Source of the DNA: Pantoea allii
GTDB lineage: Bacteria > Pseudomonadota > Gammaproteobacteria > Enterobacterales > Enterobacteriaceae
Assembly (NCBI RefSeq): GCF_002307475.1
Contig: NZ_NTMH01000003.1
Location: 1-64,000 of the forward strand
Length of the DNA: 64,000 nt
Direction of reading: 5' to 3'
Both the position numbers and the translations under genes were made by a program. Of this stretch, positions 1 through 8,366 are shown piece after piece (position 1 is the stretch's first letter; each line of letters starts with the position of its first letter). The notes below the pieces were generated by a model. That model was not told where the DNA came from. It saw nothing but the letters and a program-made list of their open reading frames with translations, and made no database searches.

Positions 1-42
1 CAGAGAGTAATCCCGCTGAGTGCGTTTAACATACTGTTTCAT
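1..42 (-). CDS. Putative IS3-family transposase OrfA, N-terminal fragment
   Basis: Only the first 14 codons lie in the window (MKQYVKRTQRDYSL). The ATG at 40-42 is preceded on the minus strand by GAGGAG at 8 bases. A basic start of the KRTQRDYS type is common in helix-turn-helix OrfA proteins of IS3-family elements; this is recognised from memory and not from an alignment. The gene is cut by the window edge and not shown to be broken. Another helix-turn-helix protein is possible. Confidence 0.45.
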   Translation of the reverse strand, partial: MKQYVKRTQRDYSL

Positions 43-96
43 CACATTCTCCTCAAAACCAGTGGAAAATGTGTCAACGCTATTCAGGACGGGACA
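1..96 (-). mobile_element. End of an IS3-family-like insertion sequence (partial)
   Basis: Read on the minus strand, position 96 begins TGTCCCGTCC, followed by about 50 bases and then a start codon with a good ribosome site. This is the usual layout of an IS3-family left end: a TG-starting terminal repeat, then orfA. The element runs out of the window to the left, so the other terminal repeat and any target duplication cannot be seen. The boundary at 96 is inferred from the TG end and from the intact yebQ terminator that starts at 106. Confidence 0.45.
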
Positions 97-105
97 AACC
101 CCGAT

Positions 106-134
106 AAAAAGGCGACTGCTCAGTCGCCTTTTTT
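106..134. terminator. Bidirectional terminator after yebQ
   Basis: GGCGACTG and CAGTCGCC form a stem around a short loop, with A and T runs on both sides. It sits 11 bases past the yebQ stop on the minus strand and can also stop transcripts entering from the other side. Confidence 0.85.
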
Positions 135-144
135 GTCGCCGGAC

Positions 145-1509
145 TCAGGACGCTTTCATCCTTGACAGGCTGAGCAGGGCGGCGACGGTAGAGAATCCCC
201 CGGCTAATAACAGCGAGGCGTGGGTTCCGCCATTTCCCATCAGATTGAACAGCAACGCAACCAGCGCTGCACCGCTGCTCTGCCCCAGTAAACGTGCCGT
301 TCCTAGCATACCGCTGGCACCGCCGCTGCGGTTGCGCGGAGCTGCGGTGACGATGGTGTGGTTATTGGGTGACTGAAACAGGCCAAAACCTGCACCGCAC
401 AGCATCATGCGCCAGATAATATCACTATCCTCAGGCTGGGCCGGCATCCGGGCGAGCAGGAACAGCCCGACAGCAAACAGAGCCAGACCAATGCCGCCCA
501 GTAAACCGGCATGCACCCGCTCAATCAGGCGGCCAGCCACCGGCGAAAGCAGCATGGTGGCCAGCGGCCAGGGCGTCAACAGCAAGCCCGTAGCAACTTC
601 ATCACGACCCAGTACGCTTTGCAGATAGAAAGGCAGTGAAACCATGGCCAGCATCTGGGCGCAGAAAGAGCACACTGATGTGCAGATCGACAGGGCGAAA
701 ATGGGAATACGCAATAAATCGACCGGCAGTAACGGCACCGCCATCGCTAACTGACGACGAATAAAGAAATAACCCACCAGGATGACCACCACCACTTCAC
801 TGGCTATCAGCCAGTGCGATTGTCCCTGTGCAAAGCCGCCCAGCGCAGAAATTAACAGGCCGAAAAAAAGCGCATTCATCACGGCACTGATGACATCAAA
901 CTTCTGTGTTTTTGCCCGTTGTGGGTTATCCGGCAGGTAGCGTAACGCCAGCCACAGTGTCACCGCACCGAGCGGCAGGTTAACCAGGAATAACCAGCGC
1001 CAGCTGGCGAACGAGAGAATGGCCGCCGCAACTGTAGGCCCGGCGGCGGTTGAGATCGCGACCAGCAGTGCGTTAATGGCGATCCCGCGTCCCAGATAGC
1101 GGGGCGGATAGATGATGCGTATCAGGGCCGTATTCACGCTCATTATCGCGGCACCGCCCAGTCCCTGCATGACGCGCGCCACGGTCAGCATCGTCAGGGA
1201 GGACGACAGGGCGCAGAATACGGAGGTCGCGACAAACACCACCAGGCCGAACTGATACACGCGACGGTAGCCGACGATATCACCCAGAAATGACAATGAC
1301 AGCAGCGAAGAAACAATGGCGATCTGATAGGCGTTAATCACCCACACCGACTGGGCCGGACTGGCCTGCAGTTCACGTGAAATGGTGGGAAGCGCCACGT
1401 TGGCAATCGAACCGTCTAACACCGCCATGATGAGGCCAATGGCGATCGTCAGAATGGCCCAGTACCGTTGTGGCACAGCAAGTCCGCCGTCTGAAGAAGA
1501 GAGTGACAT
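145..1509 (-). CDS. yebQ: MFS drug-resistance-type transporter YebQ (DHA2 family)
   Basis: This 454-residue inner-membrane protein of the major facilitator superfamily closely matches E. coli YebQ (about 457 residues). The 14-helix DHA2 layout is expected from the length and hydrophobic pattern. An MFS motif A-like loop (LGDIVGYRR) lies near residue 80, and the glycine/proline-rich drug:H+ antiporter segment (STAAGPT) near 155. Family members export drugs or dyes using the proton gradient; the substrate of YebQ is not known. It is divergent from kdgR, as in E. coli, and the 185-base gap between them holds both promoters. The ATG at 1509 gives the expected N-terminus. Confidence 0.9.
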   Translation of the reverse strand: MSLSSSDGGLAVPQRYWAILTIAIGLIMAVLDGSIANVALPTISRELQASPAQSVWVINAYQIAIVSSLLSLSFLGDIVGYRRVYQFGLVVFVATSVFCALSSSLTMLTVARVMQGLGGAAIMSVNTALIRIIYPPRYLGRGIAINALLVAISTAAGPTVAAAILSFASWRWLFLVNLPLGAVTLWLALRYLPDNPQRAKTQKFDVISAVMNALFFGLLISALGGFAQGQSHWLIASEVVVVILVGYFFIRRQLAMAVPLLPVDLLRIPIFALSICTSVCSFCAQMLAMVSLPFYLQSVLGRDEVATGLLLTPWPLATMLLSPVAGRLIERVHAGLLGGIGLALFAVGLFLLARMPAQPEDSDIIWRMMLCGAGFGLFQSPNNHTIVTAAPRNRSGGASGMLGTARLLGQSSGAALVALLFNLMGNGGTHASLLLAGGFSTVAALLSLSRMKAS

Positions 1510-1694
1510 AGAGGCTAATATTAAAGGGGGTGAATATCATGATCCTAATCAATTACCGGACAAAATGCATCGCGCCGGGCCGAAAAATATATTTTGCAGA
1601 TGTTACAGGCGTTGAAAGATTGCTGGGGCAATGTCGGCCCATCTATACTGCAACCTCGTTCCGTTTTTTTTGAAACACGTATTCAAGGTGGCAC

Positions 1695-2489
1695 ATGGTT
1701 CCTGATGAAAAGGACAAACAGCCTGATTCGGTCTCGTCGGTGCAAAAGGTGTTTGGCATTTTGCAGGCATTAAGTGACGCGCGCGATCATGGGATTACCG
1801 AACTGGCTCAACGGCTGATGATGTCGAAAAGCACCGTTTACCGTTTCCTGCAAACCATGAAGTCACTGGGCTATGTGGCCCAGGAAGGGGAAAGTGAGAA
1901 ATACTCGCTGACGCTAAAACTGTTTGAGGTGGGATCGAAAGCGCTGCAGAACATCGATTTGATTCGCAGTGCCGATGTGCAGATGCGGGAATTGTCCCGC
2001 CTGACCAAAGAAACGATTCATTTGGGCGCGCTGGATGACGAGAGCATCGTCTATGTTCACAAGATCGATTCGTTGTATAACCTGCGCATGTCGTCGCGTA
2101 TCGGTCGCCGTAATCCGCTGCACTCTACCGCGCTGGGTAAGGTGTTATTAGCATGGCGCAGCCGTGATGACGTCAACGAGATTCTGCAGCGCATGACGTT
2201 TAGCATTCATACCGCCAATACACTTTCTGACGCGGGTGCGCTGCTGGAGGCGCTGAGTCAGGTGAAGCAGCAGGGTTATGGTGAGGATAACGAAGAGCAG
2301 GAAGCGGGCGTGCGCTGTATCGCCGTGCCCATTTTTGATCGCTTTGGCGTGGCCGTCGCCGGGTTGAGTATCTCTTTTCCCACCATTCGCTTCTCAGAGT
2401 CGAATAAGCAGACTTATGTCACGATGCTGCAAGACGCGGGACGACGTCTTTCCGCCGAGCTGGGTTATCACGATTACACGTTTTCGTAA
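1695..2489 (+). CDS. kdgR: IclR-family repressor KdgR
   Basis: This 264-residue DNA-binding regulator has a winged helix-turn-helix at about 15-75 (ITELAQRLMMSKSTVYRFLQ) and the IclR effector domain at about 90-260. It is very similar to E. coli KdgR (263 residues). KdgR represses genes for pectin and hexuronate breakdown and is released by 2-keto-3-deoxygluconate. The start is the ATG at 1695 with AAGGTGG upstream. The gene is divergent from yebQ and ends at the shared hairpin at 2488-2515. The retained residues suggest a fully working regulator. Confidence 0.95.
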   Translation: MVPDEKDKQPDSVSSVQKVFGILQALSDARDHGITELAQRLMMSKSTVYRFLQTMKSLGYVAQEGESEKYSLTLKLFEVGSKALQNIDLIRSADVQMRELSRLTKETIHLGALDDESIVYVHKIDSLYNLRMSSRIGRRNPLHSTALGKVLLAWRSRDDVNEILQRMTFSIHTANTLSDAGALLEALSQVKQQGYGEDNEEQEAGVRCIAVPIFDRFGVAVAGLSISFPTIRFSESNKQTYVTMLQDAGRRLSAELGYHDYTFS

Positions 2490-2515
2490 AAAAAAGCGGG
2501 CCAGTTGGCCCGCTT
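2488..2515. terminator. Terminator between kdgR and yobH
   Basis: AAGCGGGCCA and TGGCCCGCTT pair around a GT loop. A run of A on the left gives a T tract on the minus strand, so it fits yobH best; it may also stop kdgR, whose stop codon lies at its edge. Confidence 0.85.
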
Positions 2516-2523
2516 CAGTGCGA

Positions 2524-2760
2524 TCAGTTATCAACCACTTCACTACTTTTCTTCAACAGCGGGCAGTCGGTCACGCCCACTACGCCGCTGTCCGTGTGCA
2601 GATACTGTGCCGTGATCATGCCCCGTGCGGTAAGGTAGTTACACTTAAGTCCCAGTCCCGCCGCATTCTTATTACTGCCAGCCAGAATGCCATAGCCGGT
2701 AAACAGCATCGCCAGCCAGATGATCCCCACAACAACAATCGCCCGAATAAACAGTTTCAT
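2524..2760 (-). CDS. yobH: Small membrane-anchored protein YobH
   Basis: The 78-residue product matches E. coli YobH (79 residues): one hydrophobic N-terminal helix at about 4-22, then a short polar domain with the conserved NAAGLGLKCNYLTARG stretch and two cysteines (about residues 40 and 66). The helix is either a signal sequence or an anchor, so the tail probably lies in the periplasm. Function unknown. The start has AAGGAGA upstream on the minus strand. It converges on kdgR and shares its terminator. Confidence 0.9.
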   Translation of the reverse strand: MKLFIRAIVVVGIIWLAMLFTGYGILAGSNKNAAGLGLKCNYLTARGMITAQYLHTDSGVVGVTDCPLLKKSSEVVDN

Positions 2761-2981
2761 TGTATCTCCTTATGATACCTAACGCAGCGTTCCAGTGACT
2801 GCTGCCTGACATGATGTACCGCAGCAGCATGCCTCGCTTTGACGCGGGAAGCGATCAGAGATAACTGAAATGAGCAGAATGATGCCCATCCCTTACTCCG
2901 CCATTATCTTTTACTGCGCCGCAGGGTAGAATAGACGGTCGCACCTTTTATGGTGGTTTCACCTGGTATCTTGAGGAAGTT

Positions 2982-3254
2982 ATGAATGAGTTAGCCGCTA
3001 ATGCGGGTCCAGTGGTCAGCTATGGCGTGATGGGGATAATGCTGATTGTGGCATTGATCCTGTGGTTCTACGTTAACCGCGCCAGCGTTCGGGCAAATGA
3101 ACAGATTGCGTTGCTGGCGTCGCTGCTGGAAGAGCAAAAGAAACAAAACGCATTGCTGAAGCGTTTGATCGAGAAGCAAAGTGGTACGTCAGAGCAAAAA
3201 ACTGACGCGCAGCCGGAAAATGGCGATTTTATTCGCCTCATTCCGGAACGTTAA
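2982..3254 (+). CDS. yebO: Small membrane protein YebO
   Basis: The 90-residue protein has one transmembrane helix at about 15-35, followed by a predicted coiled coil (ANEQIALLASLLEEQKKQNALLKRL) and a short acidic tail ending IRLIPER. E. coli YebO (95 residues) has the same plan. Function is unknown; in E. coli it is linked with mgrB, which is not visible here. The ATG has TTGAGGAAG upstream. The MBL-fold gene follows after 18 bases, so the two are probably co-transcribed. Confidence 0.88.
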   Translation: MNELAANAGPVVSYGVMGIMLIVALILWFYVNRASVRANEQIALLASLLEEQKKQNALLKRLIEKQSGTSEQKTDAQPENGDFIRLIPER

Positions 3255-3272
3255 CGCCTGCATGGAGGCCGG

Positions 3273-4286
3273 ATGGCCTGGAAGAATCCCTGGTTTGACA
3301 GCAGTAAAGCCCATCACACACCGGCGGGTTTTCGTAACCCTGAACCTGACACACGCCAGCAGGGTGACCTGAAGCGCTGGCGTAAGGAACGTAAAGCCCA
3401 GGGATTACCCCATCCGCCTCAGCGGGGTTATGACGACTTTATTGCGCAGTGGTGGCAACCTGCCGACCTGAGCGGTGAGGATGACCGGCTCTGGTGGCTG
3501 GGCCATGCTGCGCTGCTGTTGCGGCTGAATCAACGCTATATATTAATCGATCCCGCGCTTTCCCCGCGGGCCTCGCCTCTGCCGTTTATCGGGCCAGAAC
3601 GGAAAACGCCGTCCCCGCTGACCATCAGTCAGTTGCCTCGTCTGGATTACGTGCTGATCTCCCATAATCATTACGATCATCTGGATAAGCCAACCATCAA
3701 GCAGATCGTACGCCATTTTCCTGAGGCTGTTTTTCTGGTGCCCTTGGGTCTGGCGGACTGGTGTAAACGTCGTGGGGTTAAACAGGTGCACGCGCTGGAC
3801 TGGTGGCAACACAAGGCGATGGGTGGGATTCAGTTTGATGCGGTACCGGCCCGCCACTGGAGTATGCGCACCTTTACCGATCGCAACCGATCTCTCTGGT
3901 GCGGTTGGGTCATTAAAACCGACTCAGTGCGCTTTTGGTTCTCGGGTGACAGTGGCTACACGGAAAATCTTCATGCCATTGCAGAACGTCACGGCCCGTT
4001 CAATCTGGCCGCGCTGCCCGTCGGGGCCTATGAACCCCGCTGGTTTATGGGGGCACAACATATGGACCCTCAACAGGCGGTGGCGTTGTGGCGGGCAATC
4101 GGCCAGCCTCTTACTGTCCCAATCCATTGGGGGGTTTTTGAACTGGCCGATGAATCGCTGGATGCGCCTCCGGCGGAATTGCAGCGTGTTTTAACGCAAA
4201 GCGGTGAAGCGAGCAGGCACTTTACGCCATGGCAGATTGGCGAGAGCCGCAGCCTGACATATATCAACCCGATTAATCCGTCGTGA
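3273..4286 (+). CDS. Metallo-beta-lactamase-fold hydrolase (RomA/NAPE-PLD/UlaG-like)
   Basis: This 337-residue protein belongs to the MBL-fold hydrolases of the L-ascorbate-6-phosphate lactonase/NAPE-PLD type. The metal motif HNHYDH is at 131-136; further likely ligands are His195, Asp226 in SGDSGY, and His285 in IHWG. A tryptophan- and arginine-rich N-terminal extension of about 70 residues precedes the fold, as in RomA-like proteins. No signal peptide is seen, so it probably acts in the cytoplasm. The substrate cannot be read from sequence. GGAGG sits just before the ATG at 3273, 18 bases after yebO. E. coli does not have a gene here. Confidence 0.85.
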   Translation: MAWKNPWFDSSKAHHTPAGFRNPEPDTRQQGDLKRWRKERKAQGLPHPPQRGYDDFIAQWWQPADLSGEDDRLWWLGHAALLLRLNQRYILIDPALSPRASPLPFIGPERKTPSPLTISQLPRLDYVLISHNHYDHLDKPTIKQIVRHFPEAVFLVPLGLADWCKRRGVKQVHALDWWQHKAMGGIQFDAVPARHWSMRTFTDRNRSLWCGWVIKTDSVRFWFSGDSGYTENLHAIAERHGPFNLAALPVGAYEPRWFMGAQHMDPQQAVALWRAIGQPLTVPIHWGVFELADESLDAPPAELQRVLTQSGEASRHFTPWQIGESRSLTYINPINPS

Positions 4287-4804
4287 TAACATTCTCGTCA
4301 GACGCCGCTACGTGTTGACTGGAATCCATTTTAATATCCTACATGGCGCAGGCCTAATTCAAAAAACGCCTGCGCGCAAGCTATAAATGATTGCGTTCAC
4401 GCTCAACTTATGATTTTGCTGAAAATAATATTTATATGTGTACGGAATAAGTTTTGTTGTACAAGCTTGCCGCAATAGATTACTCGCGCTTCACTTATCT
4501 GCTCCTTTATTTGGTGCAATATTGCCATATTAGTGCAATGTTATTTTTTTAATGTTATCCATCGCGAGTGAGGTGGGTAAGGGAGTCAGATATCATCCTG
4601 TCCGGGCAGGAAAGCATTATTTTATAGTGATGTCAGGGCTATTACTGGCGTTCGCTATCCAGGGTTTTGTACCAGGAAGTACATTCTCTGGGAGCCACTT
4701 TGCAATTATGCAAAAAGCGCCGGTCAGGCATATAAAAATGGCTTGCCATTATTTAGCGGATATGTGATAACAATTCGTGGGTTAAACGAGGTACAGTTCT
4801 GTTT
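4287..4804. other. Intergenic region upstream of yobF-cspC
   Basis: No convincing gene is seen. Positions 4346-4353 and 4368-4375 are a perfect 8-base inverted repeat (GCGCAGGC / GCCTGCGC) with a 14-base loop, possibly a weak terminator of the MBL-fold gene. 4380-4550 is unusually AT-rich and probably holds the yobF-cspC promoter. A possible 71-codon frame at 4552-4767 has no ribosome site and no family I know. Confidence 0.5.
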
Positions 4805-4923
4805 ATGTATGGCATCTTCAGTAAAGAAGTTACGAGTAAAGACGTTGACGTTGAATACCGCTTCCTTGCCGAACTTTAATCAGTGCCTCATTCAGTAATG
4901 TCTCTGTTTTATCTGTAGGTTAG
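4805..4923 (+). pseudogene. yobF: yobF-like small ORF with an apparent 1-base frameshift
   Basis: The ATG at 4805 opens a 24-codon frame (MYGIFSKEVTSKDVDVEYRF, then LAEL and TAA at 4877-4879). Its first 20 residues match E. coli YobF, a 47-residue stress protein encoded just before cspC. Homology continues in another frame: 4882-4923 reads SASFSNVSVLSVG and stop, matching the YobF segment SASCSNVSVLS. A single base lost near 4873-4881 explains both pieces. Either the gene is broken, or the 24-residue peptide is the real product, or the assembly has an error. GAGG lies about 15 bases upstream, a rather long spacing. Confidence 0.65.
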
Positions 4924-4960
4924 CCTCCGGGCAAAATAAACACTTTAAGGAATTAGTAAA

Positions 4961-5170
4961 ATGGCAAAGATTAAAGGTCAGGTTAAGTGGTTCAACGAGT
5001 CTAAAGGCTTCGGTTTTATCACTCCAGCTGACGGTAGCAAAGATGTGTTCGTACACTTCTCTGCTATTCAGGGCAACGGTTTCAAAACACTGGCTGAAGG
5101 CCAGAACGTAGAGTTCGAAATTCAGGACGGCCAGAAAGGTCCAGCAGCAGTTAACGTTACTGCTATCTGA
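4961..5170 (+). CDS. cspC: Cold-shock-domain RNA chaperone CspC
   Basis: The 69-residue protein is a single cold-shock domain with RNP1 (KGFGFI) at about 16-21 and RNP2 (VFVHF) at about 30-34. It binds single-stranded RNA and DNA; CspC is made without cold and stabilises rpoS and other mRNAs. CspC and CspE are nearly identical, so the name rests on context: yobF before it and rlmA after it, as in E. coli. AAGGAA precedes the ATG. Codon choice looks strongly optimised, as expected of an abundant protein. Confidence 0.93.
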
Positions 5171-5212
5171 TTTCGCCTCAGACGGGTGCCAGGCACCACA
5201 GTCTCAGATATT

Positions 5213-5244
5213 AAAGCCTTGGCCATCTGGCCGAGGCTTTTTTT
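5213..5244 (+). terminator. Terminator of cspC
   Basis: AAAGCCTTGGCC and GGCCGAGGCTTT form a stem (with one G-T pair) followed by a long T run. It lies 43 bases after the cspC stop. Confidence 0.9.
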
Positions 5245-5307
5245 ACGCTTTCGATATTGTTTCCCGTCGAGTACACTTCTGCGCGTCGATTTCTGCCGGA
5301 GCGCCTG

Positions 5308-6117
5308 ATGTCTTTGATTTGCCCACTTTGTCACTTTCCCCTGAGCCTTACCGAACGCAGCTGGCGCTGTGAGAATCGTCACCAGTTCGACCAGGCGAAA
5401 GAGGGCTATGTCAATTTGCTGCCCGTTCAACATAAAGGCTCGCGTGAGCCGGGCGACAGTGCTGACATGATGCAGGCGCGGCGTGAGTTTCTTCAGGCCG
5501 GTTATTACCAGCCGTTGCGGGATCGGGTGGTGAGCGTGCTTAATCAGCACCTGCAGCAACCGGCTGCGCAGATTCTGGACATCGGCTGCGGGGAAGGTTA
5601 CTACACGGGCGCATTCGCCGACAATCTCGCCCCTGAAGGGCAGGTATACGGTCTGGATGTGGCGAAAATGGCGATTCGACTGGCGGCTAAGCGCTATCCG
5701 CAGGTGTTATTCTGTGTGGCCTCAAGCCAGCGCCTGCCGTTTAGTGACAACATGTTGGATGCGGTGGTACGTATCTATGCGCCCTGCAACGAGGCGGAAC
5801 TGAGCCGCGTCATCAAACCGGGTGGCCTGCTGCTAACGGTTACGCCCGGGCCTCATCATCTGGAGCAGTTCAAGGCGCTGATTTATCGCGAGGTGCAGCT
5901 TCACGCGTCGGAAGAGAAAGTCTACCAGGGATTTACGCAACGGGCCCAGCACCGTTTGACCTATCCGATGGCGTTGACCGCACAGGCGGCAACCACCCTG
6001 TTGCAGATGACCCCGTTTGCCTGGCGCGCGCGGCCAGAAGTCTGGCAGTCCCTCGCTGAAAGCTCGCAATTTCACTGTGACGCGGACTTTATGATTACCC
6101 TTTGGCAACGCGACTAA
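5308..6117 (+). CDS. rlmA: 23S rRNA (guanine745-N1)-methyltransferase RlmA
   Basis: The enzyme methylates G745 in helix 35 of 23S rRNA using S-adenosylmethionine. The N-terminal zinc finger shows Cys5, Cys8, Cys21 and His25 (CPLC, then CENRH). The class I methyltransferase domain has motif [10 protein letters not shown] at about 89-97. Starting at the ATG at 5308 (MSLICPLC) gives 269 residues, exactly the E. coli length; an in-frame start at 5257 would add 17 unrelated residues and lacks family support. It converges on yobD, overlapping it by 4 bases. E. coli has mntP between the two; it is absent here. Confidence 0.93.
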   Translation: MSLICPLCHFPLSLTERSWRCENRHQFDQAKEGYVNLLPVQHKGSREPGDSADMMQARREFLQAGYYQPLRDRVVSVLNQHLQQPAAQILDIGCGEGYYTGAFADNLAPEGQVYGLDVAKMAIRLAAKRYPQVLFCVASSQRLPFSDNMLDAVVRIYAPCNEAELSRVIKPGGLLLTVTPGPHHLEQFKALIYREVQLHASEEKVYQGFTQRAQHRLTYPMALTAQAATTLLQMTPFAWRARPEVWQSLAESSQFHCDADFMITLWQRD

Positions 6118-6572
6118 CGCGCCTCGACCAGCGTTTGGTAAATACGCTCAAGATCGTCAAGCTGCTGCACGGCGATCAGCAAACGTCGCTGCTCAAGCTG
6201 CATGACTAAAATGCCGTCCTCTGAAAGATTCATACCCTGTATGCGCCGATAGTCTGTCCACATGCCCGCATAAAACAATCCCTGACTTTTCATCAGCAGT
6301 TTGGGACGACGCAGCCAGAAAAGCCAAAATGATAAAAAACACAGCACCATCAACAGCGCGGTGGTAAGTTTCGGGCCTTGATGGGCGACGTTGTTCCACA
6401 ACAGGATGAGCAGTAAACCTATGAAGATCAGGCTGTCGGCTTTATGACGGCGTTGTAACGGTACACGTAACAGCGTGGGGCCATGACGACGTGGCAGAAC
6501 CGCTTCATCATAAACAGCAAAAAACAGAAGGGCGATGATGCAGAGGGCGATGATGCCGTCGGTCAATGACAT
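6114..6572 (-). CDS. yobD: Inner-membrane protein YobD (UPF0266)
   Basis: From the ATG at 6572 the product is 152 residues, the same as E. coli YobD. It has three hydrophobic segments at about 5-22, 44-62 and 66-84, then a cytoplasmic tail of about 65 residues. Function unknown. A longer frame begins upstream at 6608 but the extra 12 residues are not part of the family. The stop overlaps the end of rlmA by 4 bases. It lies downstream of manZ, with a terminator in between, so it probably has its own promoter. Confidence 0.88.
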   Translation of the reverse strand: MSLTDGIIALCIIALLFFAVYDEAVLPRRHGPTLLRVPLQRRHKADSLIFIGLLLILLWNNVAHQGPKLTTALLMVLCFLSFWLFWLRRPKLLMKSQGLFYAGMWTDYRRIQGMNLSEDGILVMQLEQRRLLIAVQQLDDLERIYQTLVEAR

Positions 6573-6620
6573 TGTTCTTCCTTTACAGATAAAAGCCGGC
6601 TTTCTCACGCAGCGGGCCGC

Positions 6621-6652
6621 TTAAAAGCATCGGGAGCCGAGGCTCCCGATGC
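6621..6652 (-). terminator. Terminator of the manXYZ operon
   Basis: GCATCGGGAG and CTCCCGATGC form a strong stem. On the minus strand it is followed by CTTTTAA, a short T tract, 9 bases beyond the manZ stop. Confidence 0.85.
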
Positions 6653-6660
6653 GGTTAACG

Positions 6661-7506
6661 TTACAGCCCGAGCAAACCGATCCAGTAACCAAATATACCG
6701 ATAGCAAAGAAGCCAACGATAATCCACAGCGCATTAACCTTGCGGCGCAGCAGCCACATACAGGCGAAAGTCAGCAGGAGCGGGACAATGCCCGGCATCA
6801 GCTGATCCAGAATCGACTGTACGGTCGTCACCGTGGTTTTCCCGGTCTGATCGGTAATGCGTGAAACCACCAGCGGAATATTGACGTGCGTCCACTTGTT
6901 AACCAGCGCGCCCATAACAAACAGGCCGAGAATCGATGCTCCCTCGGTCAGTTTTTGCAGGAAGCCACCGCCCATGTCGCTGACAATATCGATCCCTTTA
7001 CGATAACCATAAGCGACACCGTAGTAACGGGTTAACAGGCGCGCCAGGTTAAACAGGATAAAAAACAGCAGCGGACCGAGCAAACTGCCGCTCATCGCAA
7101 TGCCTGCGCCTAAGGCCGCAAACACCGGACGAACGGTTCCCCAGAAAATCGGATCGCCTACGCCGGCCAGCGGGCCCATCAGGCCCACTTTGATACCGTT
7201 TATTGCACCGTCATCAATCGCTGCACCATTAGCGCGCTGCTCTTCCATCGCCATCGTCACACCTAACACAGGCGCGGCCACGTAAGGATGCGTATTAAAA
7301 AACTCAAGGTGGCGTTTGATCGCCTGCTTGCGGTCGTCATTGTTTTCAGGATAAAGACGGCGGATCACTGGCACCATTGAGAAACAGAACCCCAGCGCCT
7401 GCATACGTTCAAAGTTCCAGGAACCCTGAAACAGGTTTGAGCGTAAAAATACAGCGCGAACGTCACCCGGCGTCAGTTTCTTTTCGACTTTTGTTATATC
7501 AACCAT
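6661..7506 (-). CDS. manZ: Mannose PTS permease subunit IID (ManZ)
   Basis: ManZ is the IID membrane subunit of the mannose phosphotransferase system. With ManY it forms the channel that takes up mannose, glucose, glucosamine and related sugars. The 281-residue sequence is nearly identical to E. coli ManZ through SNLFQGSWNFERMQALGF, the glycine-rich core around GDPIFWGTVRP, and C-terminal helices. It is the last gene of manXYZ, 15 bases after manY, and ends at the hairpin at 6621-6652. In E. coli, ManYZ is also a receptor for some bacteriocins and helps lambda DNA entry. Confidence 0.96.
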   Translation of the reverse strand: MVDITKVEKKLTPGDVRAVFLRSNLFQGSWNFERMQALGFCFSMVPVIRRLYPENNDDRKQAIKRHLEFFNTHPYVAAPVLGVTMAMEEQRANGAAIDDGAINGIKVGLMGPLAGVGDPIFWGTVRPVFAALGAGIAMSGSLLGPLLFFILFNLARLLTRYYGVAYGYRKGIDIVSDMGGGFLQKLTEGASILGLFVMGALVNKWTHVNIPLVVSRITDQTGKTTVTTVQSILDQLMPGIVPLLLTFACMWLLRRKVNALWIIVGFFAIGIFGYWIGLLGL

Positions 7507-7521
7507 GTTGTCACCTGTTCC

Positions 7522-8325
7522 TTAATCGAGTTCGTTGTCGAGGTCGTTAGCTGACGGCGATGCCGCGGGCCCACCGGCCACGCGGTTATATTTCGGGCTG
7601 AGCTGGATATAAAGCACCGCCATCACGACGCCAATCACGCCTAAAGCCACCAGGTTAAAGTTGGTAAACGCGGCAGTGACGAAACCCAGATAGAAGAACG
7701 GCATCAAATAGCCTGCACGCATCATATTGATGACCATGGCGTAACCGACGACCACGATCATGCCACCTGCGATGTTCAGACCGTTGGTGACGACCTCAGG
7801 GATGGAGCTGAGCAGAGAGTGAACCGCATCCGTTCCCACCGAGATGGCAACAATCAGCGCCGGTATCGCGATGCGCATTGCCTGAAGCAGCAAGGCGGAA
7901 ACGTGAATCCATGAGATGGCCGTAAGGTTGCCTTTTTCCGCGGCTTTGTCCGCCGCATGCTGGAACGCCACGGTCAGCGTACGCACGATGATGGTCAGAA
8001 CCTGACCGGCCGCCGCCAGTGGGATGGCCAACGCAATACCAGCACCCACGCTCTGTCCACCGGCAATCACCAGAATGGTGGAGATAATGGAGGCCAGCGC
8101 GGCATCAGGCGCAACAGCAGCACCGATATTCATCCAGCCAAGTGCAATCATCTCCAGCGTACCACCGATGATGATGCCGGTTTTCATATCACCAAGCACA
8201 ATCCCGATCAGCGTACAGGCCACCAACGGGCGATGAAACTGGAACTCATCCAGAATCGAACCCATACCGGCAATACAGGCGACAATAAAGATTAAAATAA
8301 TTTGAAGTGTGGTTATTTCCATCAT
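7522..8325 (-). CDS. manY: Mannose PTS permease subunit IIC (ManY)
   Basis: ManY is the IIC membrane subunit of the mannose PTS. The 266- or 267-residue protein has the family start EITTLQIILIFIVACIAGMG and several hydrophobic helices. Two ATG codons stand in a row (8325 and 8322); E. coli uses the equivalent of the second (MEITT), and the upstream AGGA fits either. The C-terminus ends NDLDNELD, as in E. coli. It lies 41 bases after manX and 15 before manZ in one operon. Confidence 0.96.
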   Translation of the reverse strand: MMEITTLQIILIFIVACIAGMGSILDEFQFHRPLVACTLIGIVLGDMKTGIIIGGTLEMIALGWMNIGAAVAPDAALASIISTILVIAGGQSVGAGIALAIPLAAAGQVLTIIVRTLTVAFQHAADKAAEKGNLTAISWIHVSALLLQAMRIAIPALIVAISVGTDAVHSLLSSIPEVVTNGLNIAGGMIVVVGYAMVINMMRAGYLMPFFYLGFVTAAFTNFNLVALGVIGVVMAVLYIQLSPKYNRVAGGPAASPSANDLDNELD

Positions 8326-8366
8326 ACTTCTTGTCCTCTACAGGATAGAAAAATATAGCTGGCGTG

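Noticed and set aside
4552..4767. 71-codon frame upstream of yobF-cspC with a hydrophobic patch
   Set aside because: It has no ribosome site before the ATG, no family I know, and lies in a promoter region rich in A and T.
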